A stretch of DNA of 64,000 bases from G963556115 sp963677015. GTDB lineage: Bacteria; Planctomycetota; SZUA-567. The notes beneath the pieces were generated by a model. That model was given only the letters and a program-made list of their open reading frames with translations. It did not search any database and was not told the DNA's origin. The stretch spans positions 1,364,001 to 1,428,000 of the forward strand of contig OY781533.1 of NCBI GenBank assembly GCA_963677015.1, written 5' to 3'. Positions within the stretch are counted from its first letter, which is position 1. The number at the start of each line of letters is the position of its first letter. Position numbers and translations under genes: made by a program. This document shows positions 43,143 through 50,983 of the stretch, piece by piece.

Positions 43143-45791
43143 ATGCGGCAAAGTAGGGTTATAGATAATATTTTTGATGATGCAATCTTCCAGCTTGAAA
43201 AAGAGTGGAAGAATCATAGCTATGGTGATGAATTGTTTCGAGACGAGTCATCAGTTGCTGCCGATACTCAAGATCATTCCAGTAAATCCCAATCTTCTGC
43301 GACTTCTATTTCTTCAGCTACAGCAAATACTTTAGTAGATGGGGAAGAGGATCTTTCTGCGCTGCTTGCTGAGTGCCGTGAAGAGTTTCGTCCTTCTGAT
43401 GAATCTGAGGTTTCAGCGGCTGGAGACGAGGAAGAAGATCTTTCAGCACTGCTTGCTGAGTGTCGTGAAGAGTTCCGTCCTTCTGATGAATCTGAGGATT
43501 TAGCGGCTGAAGACGAGGAAGATGATTTATCCGCGCTGCTTGCTGAGTGCCGTGAGGAGTTTCGTCCTTTAGATGAATCAGAGGATTCAGTGGCTGAAGA
43601 CGAGGAAGAAGATTTATCCGCGCTGCTTGCTGAGTGTCGTGAAGAGTTTCGTCCTTCTGATGAATCTGATGATTTAGCGGCTGAAGACGAGGAAGAGGAT
43701 TTATCCGCGCTGCTTGCTGAGTGCCGTGAAGAGTTTCGTCCTTCTGATGAATCTGATGATTCAGCGGCTGAAGACGAGGAAGAGGATCTTTCAGCACTGC
43801 TTGCTGAGTGCCGTGAAGAGTTCCGTCCTTCTGATGAATCGGAGGATTTAGCGGCTGAAGACGAGGAAGATGATTTATCCGCGCTGCTTGCTGAGTGTCG
43901 TGAAGAGTTTCGTCCTTCTGATGAATCTGATGATTCAGCGGCTGAAGACGAGGAAGAGGATTTATCCGCGCTGCTTGCTGAGTGCCGTGAGGAGTTTCGT
44001 CCTTCTGATGAATCAGAGGATTCCGTGGCTGAAGAAGAGGAAGAAGATTTATCCGCGCTGCTTGCTGAGTGCCGTGAGGAGTTTCGTCCTTCTGATGAAT
44101 CAGAGGATTCCGTGGCTGAAGAAGAGGAAGAAGATTTATCCGCGCTGCTTGCTGAGTGCCGTGAGGAGTTTCGTCCTTCAGATGAATCAGAGGATTTAGC
44201 GTCTGAAGACGAGGAAGAGGATTTATCCGCGCTGCTTGCTGAGTGCCGTGAGGAGTTTCGTCCTTCAGATGAATCAGAGGATTCCGTGGCTGAAGATGAG
44301 GAAGAAGATTTATCAGCGCTGCTTGCTGAGTGTCGTGAAGAGTTTCGTCCTTTAGATGAATCAGAGGATTCAGTGGCTGAAGACGAGGAAGAGGATTTAT
44401 CAGCGTTGTTGGCTGAGTGTCGTGAAGAGTTTCGTCCTTCGGGTGAATCTGAGGATTTTGCGGCAGAAGACGAGGAAGAAGATCTTTCAGCGCTGCTTGC
44501 TGAGTGTCGTGAGGAGTTTCGTCCTTCAGATGAATCAGAGGATTTAGCGGCCGAAGGCGAGGAAGAAGATCTTTCAGCGCTGCTTGCTGAGTGCCGTGAT
44601 GAGTTTCGTCCTTCGGGTGAATCTGAGGGTTCTGCAGATGTTATAGATGATTTTTCTGAAGATTTTTCTAATTTTGACGAAGATGATAGTTGGTCATTTG
44701 ATGTTGATAGTGATGAAGATGTAGTTACTGCTGAGAGTAGTGATACGGAGATCATAATTAATGTTGATGGCAGAAGAATTGATGATAAGGGACATGATTC
44801 AAACTGGATAACCAAGGACTCTTTTTTGAAGGGGGATGATTCTGGTTGGATTGTGAATGATAGCTATTTTGGTGGTACTGAATCTAGAACCGATGTTTAT
44901 GATGAACCGGAGGATTATGCTGTGACTGATAAAATTGATGATGATGATTTGGATATTGATGATGCATCTTCGGAGTTTGAGTCTGATGAGGATCTTGATT
45001 CTCTTCTTGATGACCTCACAAATGATTCGGCTTTCTCCGGTATGGATGAGGAAGATGAAGATGAGCTGGAAGATGCTTTAAATGAGGCTATCAGTTCGTT
45101 GGAAGATAACAGTGATTCTCTTGAAAGTGGTTCGATTGGTGATCTGATGGAGTCTGCTTTTGATATTGATAGTGAGTTTGATGAGGAAAAAGAAGAAGCG
45201 GCGGCAGCTGAAGTCGGCGATGAACCAAGTTTGAACGCCTTTGATTTTGATGATACCTCTGATCTGCTGGAGTTGGATGATTCAGGTCTGGATGATGACT
45301 CTGAAGCGGAAGAGAAATCACGTGAGTTCTTCGATGAGCTTGATTCTGAGATTGATTCAATAGTATCACATCCTGGTGAGGATGATTTTGAGGATCTCTC
45401 CGAAGAAGATGATGATTCGGATATTGTTTCTGACTATGATGAAGAAGACAGTGATGAAGATTTTGTTGTTGGTGTGAAAACAGTTCCGGTTCCTAAACCA
45501 AGTATTGAATTGGTTGAGGATATTGATGATGTGGATGTTGATAAAATGCTCGTTGATATGGGCTTTGGTAATGATGGTTTGCTGCATAATAAATTCGGCC
45601 CGGATAAAGAGAAGCTTCTTGGACATCTGATCCAGCGTTTTGAGTATTTGGCTAGAAAGAAACTTGACTCTTTCCCTGAAGCGCAGGCGGCGCTCGTTAA
45701 GAATATTAATCTTCGTATCGAGATTGATCTTAAATTCGGTGAATTCTCAACCGATGGTGAAGATGATAGTCTTTTCAGTCTTGATATGTAA
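43143..45791 (+). CDS. Acidic protein with fifteen 29-residue repeats
   Basis: An 882-residue, extremely acidic protein of unknown family. A short N-terminus (MRQSRVIDNIFDDAIFQLEKEW) is followed by fifteen tandem 29-residue units, consensus EEDLSALLAECREEFRPSDE plus an acidic SEDSAAEDE linker. Each has one Cys and a likely amphipathic helix. Then come about 350 residues of Asp/Glu/Ser-rich disorder and a more ordered C-terminal part (about 790-880, LGHLIQRFEYLARKKLDSF). There is no signal peptide. The start is taken at the ATG at 43143; a GTG at 43101 is also open. Repeated helices suggest a multivalent docking scaffold (inference). The next gene is also acidic and membrane-anchored. Confidence 0.8.
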   Translation: MRQSRVIDNIFDDAIFQLEKEWKNHSYGDELFRDESSVAADTQDHSSKSQSSATSISSATANTLVDGEEDLSALLAECREEFRPSDESEVSAAGDEEEDLSALLAECREEFRPSDESEDLAAEDEEDDLSALLAECREEFRPLDESEDSVAEDEEEDLSALLAECREEFRPSDESDDLAAEDEEEDLSALLAECREEFRPSDESDDSAAEDEEEDLSALLAECREEFRPSDESEDLAAEDEEDDLSALLAECREEFRPSDESDDSAAEDEEEDLSALLAECREEFRPSDESEDSVAEEEEEDLSALLAECREEFRPSDESEDSVAEEEEEDLSALLAECREEFRPSDESEDLASEDEEEDLSALLAECREEFRPSDESEDSVAEDEEEDLSALLAECREEFRPLDESEDSVAEDEEEDLSALLAECREEFRPSGESEDFAAEDEEEDLSALLAECREEFRPSDESEDLAAEGEEEDLSALLAECRDEFRPSGESEGSADVIDDFSEDFSNFDEDDSWSFDVDSDEDVVTAESSDTEIIINVDGRRIDDKGHDSNWITKDSFLKGDDSGWIVNDSYFGGTESRTDVYDEPEDYAVTDKIDDDDLDIDDASSEFESDEDLDSLLDDLTNDSAFSGMDEEDEDELEDALNEAISSLEDNSDSLESGSIGDLMESAFDIDSEFDEEKEEAAAAEVGDEPSLNAFDFDDTSDLLELDDSGLDDDSEAEEKSREFFDELDSEIDSIVSHPGEDDFEDLSEEDDDSDIVSDYDEEDSDEDFVVGVKTVPVPKPSIELVEDIDDVDVDKMLVDMGFGNDGLLHNKFGPDKEKLLGHLIQRFEYLARKKLDSFPEAQAALVKNINLRIEIDLKFGEFSTDGEDDSLFSLDM
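43344..44640 (+). repeat. Fifteen tandem 87-bp coding repeats
   Basis: Fifteen near-identical 87-bp units in frame encode the 29-residue repeat. Differences between units are mostly silent or limited to the linker (SED/SDD, S/L after RP, DSVAEDE/DLAAEDE). Units 8 and 9 are almost identical at DNA level, indicating recent duplication and likely copy-number variation between strains. Confidence 0.95.
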
Positions 45792-45815
45792 TTTTTGAAG
45801 TGATGGCATAATAAA

Positions 45816-46349
45816 TTGCAGAAAAATAATAAGAGTGACACTGCTGCAGATAGTGTAGAAAATAAGTCTGATTTTGATGAAGTTTATGGAGTTGTATCCG
45901 ATGTTGACTCCGAAATTACTGCAGTTTCAGAAGATGATAATGCTTTAACCGACTATGAAGTTGAGGTTGTTGAGCTAGACTCGGAACTTGATGTTGAGGT
46001 TGTTGAGGTAGATCTTGGCACTGCAGTAGCTGAAGGGCGGGAAAAATCTTCTGATACTGATAATTTATGGCTTGCGGCCGGTGCTGAAAAAAGTAAACCC
46101 TCGACGACAGAAGATACTGAAATATCTGAGTTTAACAGCGAAGATGATACGGAAATTGATGATTTGCTTGAGAAACCGCTGGCTGATTCAATTCTGCGTG
46201 CTTCCAGTGGCAAAAAAAAATCCGGGAAACGGCTGCGTGATAAGTTGCGATGGTCGTTTAACACAGATCCGTTAGGTAATAGTATTATTATCTTGTTCCT
46301 GATTTTTCTGGTTGTTTTTGGAATTTATGTTTTAAAAGAGATTTTTTGA
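45816..46349 (+). CDS. Acidic tail-anchored membrane protein
   Basis: A 177-residue protein. The first 120 residues are highly acidic (Asp/Glu/Ser/Val) and probably disordered. A basic patch follows (GKKKSGKRLRDKLRW), then a single C-terminal membrane segment (IIILFLIFLVVFGIYVL). It is thus tail-anchored, with the acidic part in the cytoplasm. It uses a TTG start with no clear Shine-Dalgarno and has no internal Met. It lies 24 bp after the repeat protein and resembles its acidic region, so the two probably work together at the membrane. The function is unknown. Confidence 0.65.
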   Translation: MQKNNKSDTAADSVENKSDFDEVYGVVSDVDSEITAVSEDDNALTDYEVEVVELDSELDVEVVEVDLGTAVAEGREKSSDTDNLWLAAGAEKSKPSTTEDTEISEFNSEDDTEIDDLLEKPLADSILRASSGKKKSGKRLRDKLRWSFNTDPLGNSIIILFLIFLVVFGIYVLKEIF

Positions 46350-46365
46350 GTAGTCAGTTATATTT

Positions 46366-46407
46366 ACATTTCTACAGTCAGTAATTCTGCTGTAGAAATG
46401 TTTTTTT
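46366..46407 (+). terminator. Terminator directly before the cca start codon
   Basis: Perfect 12-bp arms ACATTTCTACAG/CTGTAGAAATGT (46366-46377 and 46390-46401) with a following T-run to 46407. The cca ATG comes only 12 nt later, so cca must be transcribed by read-through or from a promoter overlapping the hairpin. Confidence 0.75.
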
Positions 46408-46418
46408 ATAGGTGTTTG

Positions 46419-47747
46419 ATGAATATTGACAGTAATGCCAGAACGATTATAGACACTCTGAAAGATAGGGGTTATGAAGCGTACCTTGTTGGCGGCTGCG
46501 TGCGTGATTATCTGCTGGGAATTGAGGCTACGGACTGGGATATCGTGACTTCTGCCCGTCCTGAGGAGATCGAGGAGCTATTTGTCAAGACTATTGCGGT
46601 TGGTAAGGCTTTTGGAGTTATTGTTGTTCTTGTTGACGGCGGCGAATATGAGGTTGCAACATTCCGTAACGACGGGAAGTATGTTGATGGCCGAAAACCT
46701 GATTCGGTCGAGTTCTCTTCAGCGGTTGAGGATGTGAAAAGAAGAGATTTTACCGTGAATGCTCTGTTGTTTGATCCGGTTACTGCTGAGATCATTGATT
46801 ACGTCGGTGGTGAACAGGATATACGTGATGGGGTTATACGGACTGTTGGTGAGCCGTATCGGCGTTTTCAGGAGGATCATCTGCGGTTATTGCGTGCGGT
46901 GCGGTTTGCGCTTAAAACCGGGTTTGTAATTGCTGAGAATACGTTTAGCGCGGTTGCTGAACTGGCGGGTCTGGTGCGGACTGTGAGTAAGGAGCGTATA
47001 GCTTCTGAACTGCTGAAGATGCTTACCTGCAAAGGAGCGGGAGAAGCACTGACACTATTGTATAAGACCAATCTGCTGCAGCATATTCTTCCTGAGGCTG
47101 TTGAGCTCAAGGGGTGTCCTCAGCCACCGGAATTTCACCCTGAGGGTGATGTCTTTGCGCATACCGAACTGATGCTGGATATCTTTTCACGGAATATTCC
47201 CGAGGATAAATTTTCACGGGAGGTTCTGGCCTGGGCACTGTTACTGCATGATATTGGAAAACCTGCAGTTATCTCCGTAGACGGCAGAATCAGATTTAAT
47301 CGTCATGATTATCTCAGTGCTGAGATGAGTGATACTATTCTGGAGCGCCTTAAACGACCTAAAAAAGTTATTGAGGCTGTTCATGAACTCATCGGGCGGC
47401 ATATACATTTTGCAACTCTAGAGCGAATGCGTCTACCTAAGCGCCGACGCTTTTTACAGGATCCGCTGTTTCCGTTACATCTGGAATTGCACCGTATTGA
47501 TTGTCAGGCCAGCCACGGTATACTTGACACCTACTATTTCGGTCTATCAGCGCTTGAAGAGGAACGGAGCAGACCTCCTGAAGCGACGTCGCTTCTTGGC
47601 GGAAATGATCTGATTGCTCTTGGCTACAAACCCGGACCGTTGTTCGGTAAAATTTTGACCGCACTCAAAGATGCACAGCTTGAAGGAATCGTGACCAGTC
47701 GTGAGGAGGCTCAGGACTGGCTTCGGAAATATTACAGGGATATTTAG
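46419..47747 (+). CDS. cca: CCA-adding tRNA nucleotidyltransferase / poly(A) polymerase family
   Basis: A 442-residue class II nucleotidyltransferase. The head domain has the GGCVRDYLLG motif and catalytic acids in DWDIV, followed by RRDFTVNAL and the RFQEDHLRLLRAVRFA neck motif. An HD-type segment (LLHDIGKP) follows in the C-terminal part. It repairs or adds the tRNA 3' CCA; some relatives split CC- and A-adding activity, so exact specificity is unsure. The encoded CCA on the nearby tRNA-Leu implies a repair role for that tRNA. The ATG follows AGG. Confidence 0.9.
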   Translation: MNIDSNARTIIDTLKDRGYEAYLVGGCVRDYLLGIEATDWDIVTSARPEEIEELFVKTIAVGKAFGVIVVLVDGGEYEVATFRNDGKYVDGRKPDSVEFSSAVEDVKRRDFTVNALLFDPVTAEIIDYVGGEQDIRDGVIRTVGEPYRRFQEDHLRLLRAVRFALKTGFVIAENTFSAVAELAGLVRTVSKERIASELLKMLTCKGAGEALTLLYKTNLLQHILPEAVELKGCPQPPEFHPEGDVFAHTELMLDIFSRNIPEDKFSREVLAWALLLHDIGKPAVISVDGRIRFNRHDYLSAEMSDTILERLKRPKKVIEAVHELIGRHIHFATLERMRLPKRRRFLQDPLFPLHLELHRIDCQASHGILDTYYFGLSALEEERSRPPEATSLLGGNDLIALGYKPGPLFGKILTALKDAQLEGIVTSREEAQDWLRKYYRDI

Positions 47748-47778
47748 AGGGTATTGGTAAAAAAAGAAAGTTAGGGTA

Positions 47779-48441
47779 ATGAGTAAGTTTGATTTTGTTG
47801 TTTTTGATCTTGATGGTACTTTGCTGAATACATTGGAAGATCTGGCTGATTCTGTAAACGCTTCACTTGAGAATAATGGTTATCCGGCTCATCCGTATGC
47901 TGATTATCGTACGTTGGTAGGAAAAGGAGCTATGAACCTGATAACCCGGGCATTGCCTGAAGAGGCGAGATCTGATGAGATTATTGAAAAGGTGCATGCA
48001 GAATTTTCTGAAATTTATGCGCATAATTGCTTTGTAAAAACCGATGTTTATCCGGGTATACCTGAAGCTCTGGAGCGTATAGCGGCTACCGGGGTTAAAA
48101 TGGCTGTGCTTTCAAATAAGCCTGATCGCTATATGCAGGGTATCAAAGAGCGTTATTATTCTGATATTGATTTCTCCGCATTTCGCGGTAAGCGTGACGG
48201 TATACCGGTAAAACCGGATCCTGCTGGTATTGAGAAACTTGCGGAAGAGGCGGGAGCTACTCTTGATAAAGCGGTATATATCGGCGATAGTTCTGTTGAT
48301 ATGCAGACTGCGAAAAATTCCGGATTATTTGCTTGTGGCGTTCTTTGGGGTTTCCGTAGCCGTGAAGAATTGGAGCAGAATGGCGCAGAGTGTCTGGTCG
48401 CTACTCCTGAAGAGCTGGCTGATTTTATTATCGGAGACTGA
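47779..48441 (+). CDS. HAD-family phosphatase, phosphoglycolate phosphatase-like
   Basis: A 220-residue haloacid-dehalogenase hydrolase. Motif I is FDLDGTLLNT, motif II LSNKPD, motif III a Lys in PVKPDP and motif IV IGDSSVDMQTA. The four-helix cap inserted after motif I fits the Gph subgroup. It probably removes phosphate from phosphoglycolate or another small phosphoester; the substrate is not certain. It is 31 bp after cca and probably cotranscribed with it. Confidence 0.88.
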   Translation: MSKFDFVVFDLDGTLLNTLEDLADSVNASLENNGYPAHPYADYRTLVGKGAMNLITRALPEEARSDEIIEKVHAEFSEIYAHNCFVKTDVYPGIPEALERIAATGVKMAVLSNKPDRYMQGIKERYYSDIDFSAFRGKRDGIPVKPDPAGIEKLAEEAGATLDKAVYIGDSSVDMQTAKNSGLFACGVLWGFRSREELEQNGAECLVATPEELADFIIGD

Positions 48442-48470
48442 TTATACCAGTAATATTAGAGTTTTAAGAT

Positions 48471-48504
48471 ACCGGATACCAGTGTTATGCTGGTATCCGG
48501 TTTA
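48471..48504. terminator. Convergent hairpin between the HAD phosphatase and araC-type gene
   Basis: Perfect 12-bp arms ACCGGATACCAG/CTGGTATCCGGT (48471-48482 and 48490-48501) with loop TGTTATG, between two convergent genes. The T-runs are short on both sides, so it is probably a modest bidirectional terminator. Confidence 0.65.
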
Positions 48505-48505
48505 A

Positions 48506-49363
48506 TTATTGATACTGAGTATTAGAGTTGCGAAAATCAGAGGGGCTGACTCCCATGTGGGTTTTAAAGAGCCGGGAAAAGTAATACTGGCTGCTGTAGC
48601 CGAGAAGATAGGATATTTCTTTTACTGATTTTCCGGTTTGAGTGAGGTATTCCGCAGCGAGCTGCATTTTAAGTTTAATAAAGAAGGTAATGGGAGATTC
48701 GCCGGCCTTTTCTTTGAAAATGGAGCAGAAATACGCTGGTGAGTAGCCTGAGTTCTCTGCCAGCAGTTCCAGACTGAGGTCATGATTGAGGTTTTTTTCC
48801 ATATACTCTATACTTTTTTCAATAATGTTTGCGGTGTTTGTTTTGTTCAGATAATGATCTCTGAAAATAAATTCCGCCAGAAGGTGCCATAGAAGCATGC
48901 TTGCGTATTCTGTATCACGGTGGTCGGTACTATTATCCAGTAAGGAAATTAGTTCTGCAAGTAGGTTTGAAACTATATGATGTGATTCTGAAAGTGTTAC
49001 TGGCTCGGTGGGAGACATGTTGATAGCAGTTAGTATATTATCGCTTTGTCTACCGGTGAACGCCAATACATATAGTGTTATTTCATTATCAGTGCTGATA
49101 ATAAGCGGAGTCTTTGCAGGTAGTACTGTAAAAGAGTCGGCAGGGAATTGTGCGCTGGTTTTTGAAATATGTACTTTAGCGTCACCCCGGGTATTGTAGA
49201 TAAGTGCATGGCAGTTGGTATAATAAATCTTTTCTGACTCTCCGCAGTTAAGGCTGATTCTCTTAATCTCTTTTGGATACAGCTGTGCAAATAATTCCAC
49301 ACCTTCAATAGCGGTGATATGAGAATCAGACAGGGTTAATTTCAGGTTGTTCTTCTTATGCAT
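48506..49363 (-). CDS. AraC-family transcriptional regulator
   Basis: A regulator of about 285 residues. The N-terminal part (1-170) is a cupin-like sensing region. The C-terminal AraC double helix-turn-helix has LELLAENSGYSPAYFCSIFKEK and ISYLLGYSSQYYFSRLFKTHMGVSPSDFR, matching the family signature. The ATG at 49363 has GGGTG before it; an upstream ATG at 49411 has none. It is divergent from the URO-D-like gene, which it most likely controls. Confidence 0.9.
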   Translation of the reverse strand: MHKKNNLKLTLSDSHITAIEGVELFAQLYPKEIKRISLNCGESEKIYYTNCHALIYNTRGDAKVHISKTSAQFPADSFTVLPAKTPLIISTDNEITLYVLAFTGRQSDNILTAINMSPTEPVTLSESHHIVSNLLAELISLLDNSTDHRDTEYASMLLWHLLAEFIFRDHYLNKTNTANIIEKSIEYMEKNLNHDLSLELLAENSGYSPAYFCSIFKEKAGESPITFFIKLKMQLAAEYLTQTGKSVKEISYLLGYSSQYYFSRLFKTHMGVSPSDFRNSNTQYQ

Positions 49364-49519
49364 ATTTGCACCCGCTAACAGTTTGGTAAATAATATAATA
49401 ATATTATGCATTATTATCGAAATATATGCAATTGTTTTAGCCGTACTTATGGGCTAGACTGAAAACAGGTGTATGGGTTGCCTGTTCTTTATGTTTATTA
49501 GAGTATAAGGAGGCATATT

Positions 49520-50626
49520 ATGAGCTTTGGTATAGAAAGTATGCAGGATTATGACAGTGCATTGAAACGTGTTGAAGCGTGGTATAATGGTGAAATTATT
49601 GATAGACCGCCTATAAGCTTTGCCAGGCATCATCTGCTTTATGATCAGAATGTAAAACTTGATACAGGGAAATGGGAAACCCTCAAAGACAGGTGGTTTG
49701 ATGCGGAATATCAGGTTGATATTGCTATTGACAAGCTGGAGAGGATGAGCTGCAAGGGGGAGACATTCCCGGTTCTCTGGCCAAACCTTGGTAGTGAGGT
49801 TTATGGGGCGTTCTTTGGTATGGATCTGGAGTTTAGTGAGGTCTCATCCTGGGCTAAACCGGTATTGAGAAATGCTGAGGATATCTTTGCTGCACAGAGG
49901 CTGGTCTTTTCTCCTGAGAATCCTTATTATCAGAGTATATTGGAGCAGACAAAGATAGCTTTGGAAAAGTGTAAGGATCGCTATATAGTAGGGCTTACCA
50001 GCTGGGCTACCGGAATTGATACCGTTGCGGGCTGGATAGAGCCGGAGGATCTTTTAAAGGATTTACTCAAGTATCCTGAAGCTGTTCATAATCTTCTTCT
50101 CAGGTCGCAGCAGAATTTCCGGGATATTTATGACAGCTTTTATAATCTGGTAACTCTGGAGTATGGTCATCCTTCAGCAAGCTGGCTTGGAATTCCGACA
50201 ATGACTGGGAAATCACATATAATTCAGGCTGATTTCTCTAACCTTATATCTACAGAGCTTTTTGATGAATTTTGTAAACCTTCGCTTGAGTTTGAGTCAC
50301 GAATGATGGACAGGGTTATATTTCATATGGATGGAAAGGGGGTAGCAAATCATATAGAATCTATCCTCGGAATTGATAATCTTGATGCCGTGCAGTGGGA
50401 GCAGGGCCTTGGACGTGATGCTCCAATTATGCAGTGGGTCGGTTTGATAAAACTTATTCAGTCACAGGGTAAGTCAGTAATAGTATATATTTCTCTTGAT
50501 GAACTGGAGGCATTTATGTCGGCGGTAGCACCGGAGGGTATCTATCTTTGTCTGTCAGCAGCTGAGAGTATACAGGATGATATTTTGGAGAGATTGTTGC
50601 ACTGGAAATCTGGAGTAATGATTTAA
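49520..50626 (+). CDS. Uroporphyrinogen decarboxylase-like (URO-D superfamily) protein
   Basis: A 368-residue TIM-barrel protein of the URO-D superfamily. It lacks a full set of HemE motifs and has no haem genes nearby. Family traits include a conserved HMDGKGVANHIESILGIDNLDAVQW segment near residues 270-295, like corrinoid-dependent methyltransferase relatives (MtbA/CmuA type). AraC plus URO-D-like pairs are common in PVC-group anaerobes (from memory), where they are thought to serve methyl transfer or carbohydrate use. A perfect AAGGAGG Shine-Dalgarno is present. The substrate is unknown. Confidence 0.8.
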   Translation: MSFGIESMQDYDSALKRVEAWYNGEIIDRPPISFARHHLLYDQNVKLDTGKWETLKDRWFDAEYQVDIAIDKLERMSCKGETFPVLWPNLGSEVYGAFFGMDLEFSEVSSWAKPVLRNAEDIFAAQRLVFSPENPYYQSILEQTKIALEKCKDRYIVGLTSWATGIDTVAGWIEPEDLLKDLLKYPEAVHNLLLRSQQNFRDIYDSFYNLVTLEYGHPSASWLGIPTMTGKSHIIQADFSNLISTELFDEFCKPSLEFESRMMDRVIFHMDGKGVANHIESILGIDNLDAVQWEQGLGRDAPIMQWVGLIKLIQSQGKSVIVYISLDELEAFMSAVAPEGIYLCLSAAESIQDDILERLLHWKSGVMI

Positions 50627-50751
50627 TAACATGGTTGTTTGTGTAATAAATTATGTGGCTATAGTATAAGTTTTGTTAATAAAATAGCTTTTTTTCTCTT
50701 TAATTGTAATTTATTATATTTTTTGTAACTTGTTTATTATTAAGCTTTTGT

Positions 50752-50787
50752 CGGGGTCTCAATTTTGTATTGAGACCCCGTGTTTTT
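50752..50787 (+). terminator. Rho-independent terminator after the URO-D-like gene
   Basis: A 12-bp perfect stem CGGGGTCTCAAT/ATTGAGACCCCG with loop TTTGT is followed by TGTTTTTG. Confidence 0.88.
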
Positions 50788-50842
50788 GTTGTATCGATAA
50801 AAAAATATCTTTTTTGCTTGAAATATTCTCGGATTGATATAT

Positions 50843-50880
50843 ACTTCCAATATCGATACTTTGATATCGATATTGGAAGT
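50843..50880 (+). promoter_or_regulatory. Perfect 16-bp inverted repeat upstream of adhE
   Basis: The arms ACTTCCAATATCGATA (50843-50858) and TATCGATATTGGAAGT (50865-50880) are separated by CTTTGA. It lacks a T-run and is about 100 bp before the start codon. It is either a DNA operator with two TATCGATA cores or a 5' mRNA hairpin that stabilises or controls the abundant adhE message. Confidence 0.6.
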
Positions 50881-50983
50881 AAGAGGTAAATAAGGTTGTA
50901 CTGAAATACTGTAAAACTGATGATTTCATACTTTGATTAGTATTTTGCTGTTTAAAAAAGCGTATATTTTTAAGGAGATGGAT

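Larger units (their letters stand above)
50627..50983. promoter_or_regulatory. Regulatory region upstream of adhE
   Basis: This 357-bp gap holds the terminator of the URO-D-like gene (50752-50787), then three copies of the palindrome TATCGATA (50792, 50851 and 50865), and a large inverted repeat. A possible promoter is TTGCTT (50814-50819) with TATATA (50838-50843) at 18 bp; its start point would fall in the left arm of the repeat. Confidence 0.45.

Noticed and set aside
43344..44640. CRISPR-like array of regular 87-bp repeats
   Set aside because: The units are contiguous and in frame, with no unique spacers; differences are mainly silent or conservative, so it is a coding tandem repeat.
43274..44815. 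Long Ser/Arg-rich open frame antisense to the repeat protein (513 residues)
   Set aside because: It is a by-product of the 87-bp repeats: the reverse complement of GAT/GAA-rich codons gives Ser-rich codons without stops. It has no Shine-Dalgarno and the sense strand has a promoter and sensible protein features.
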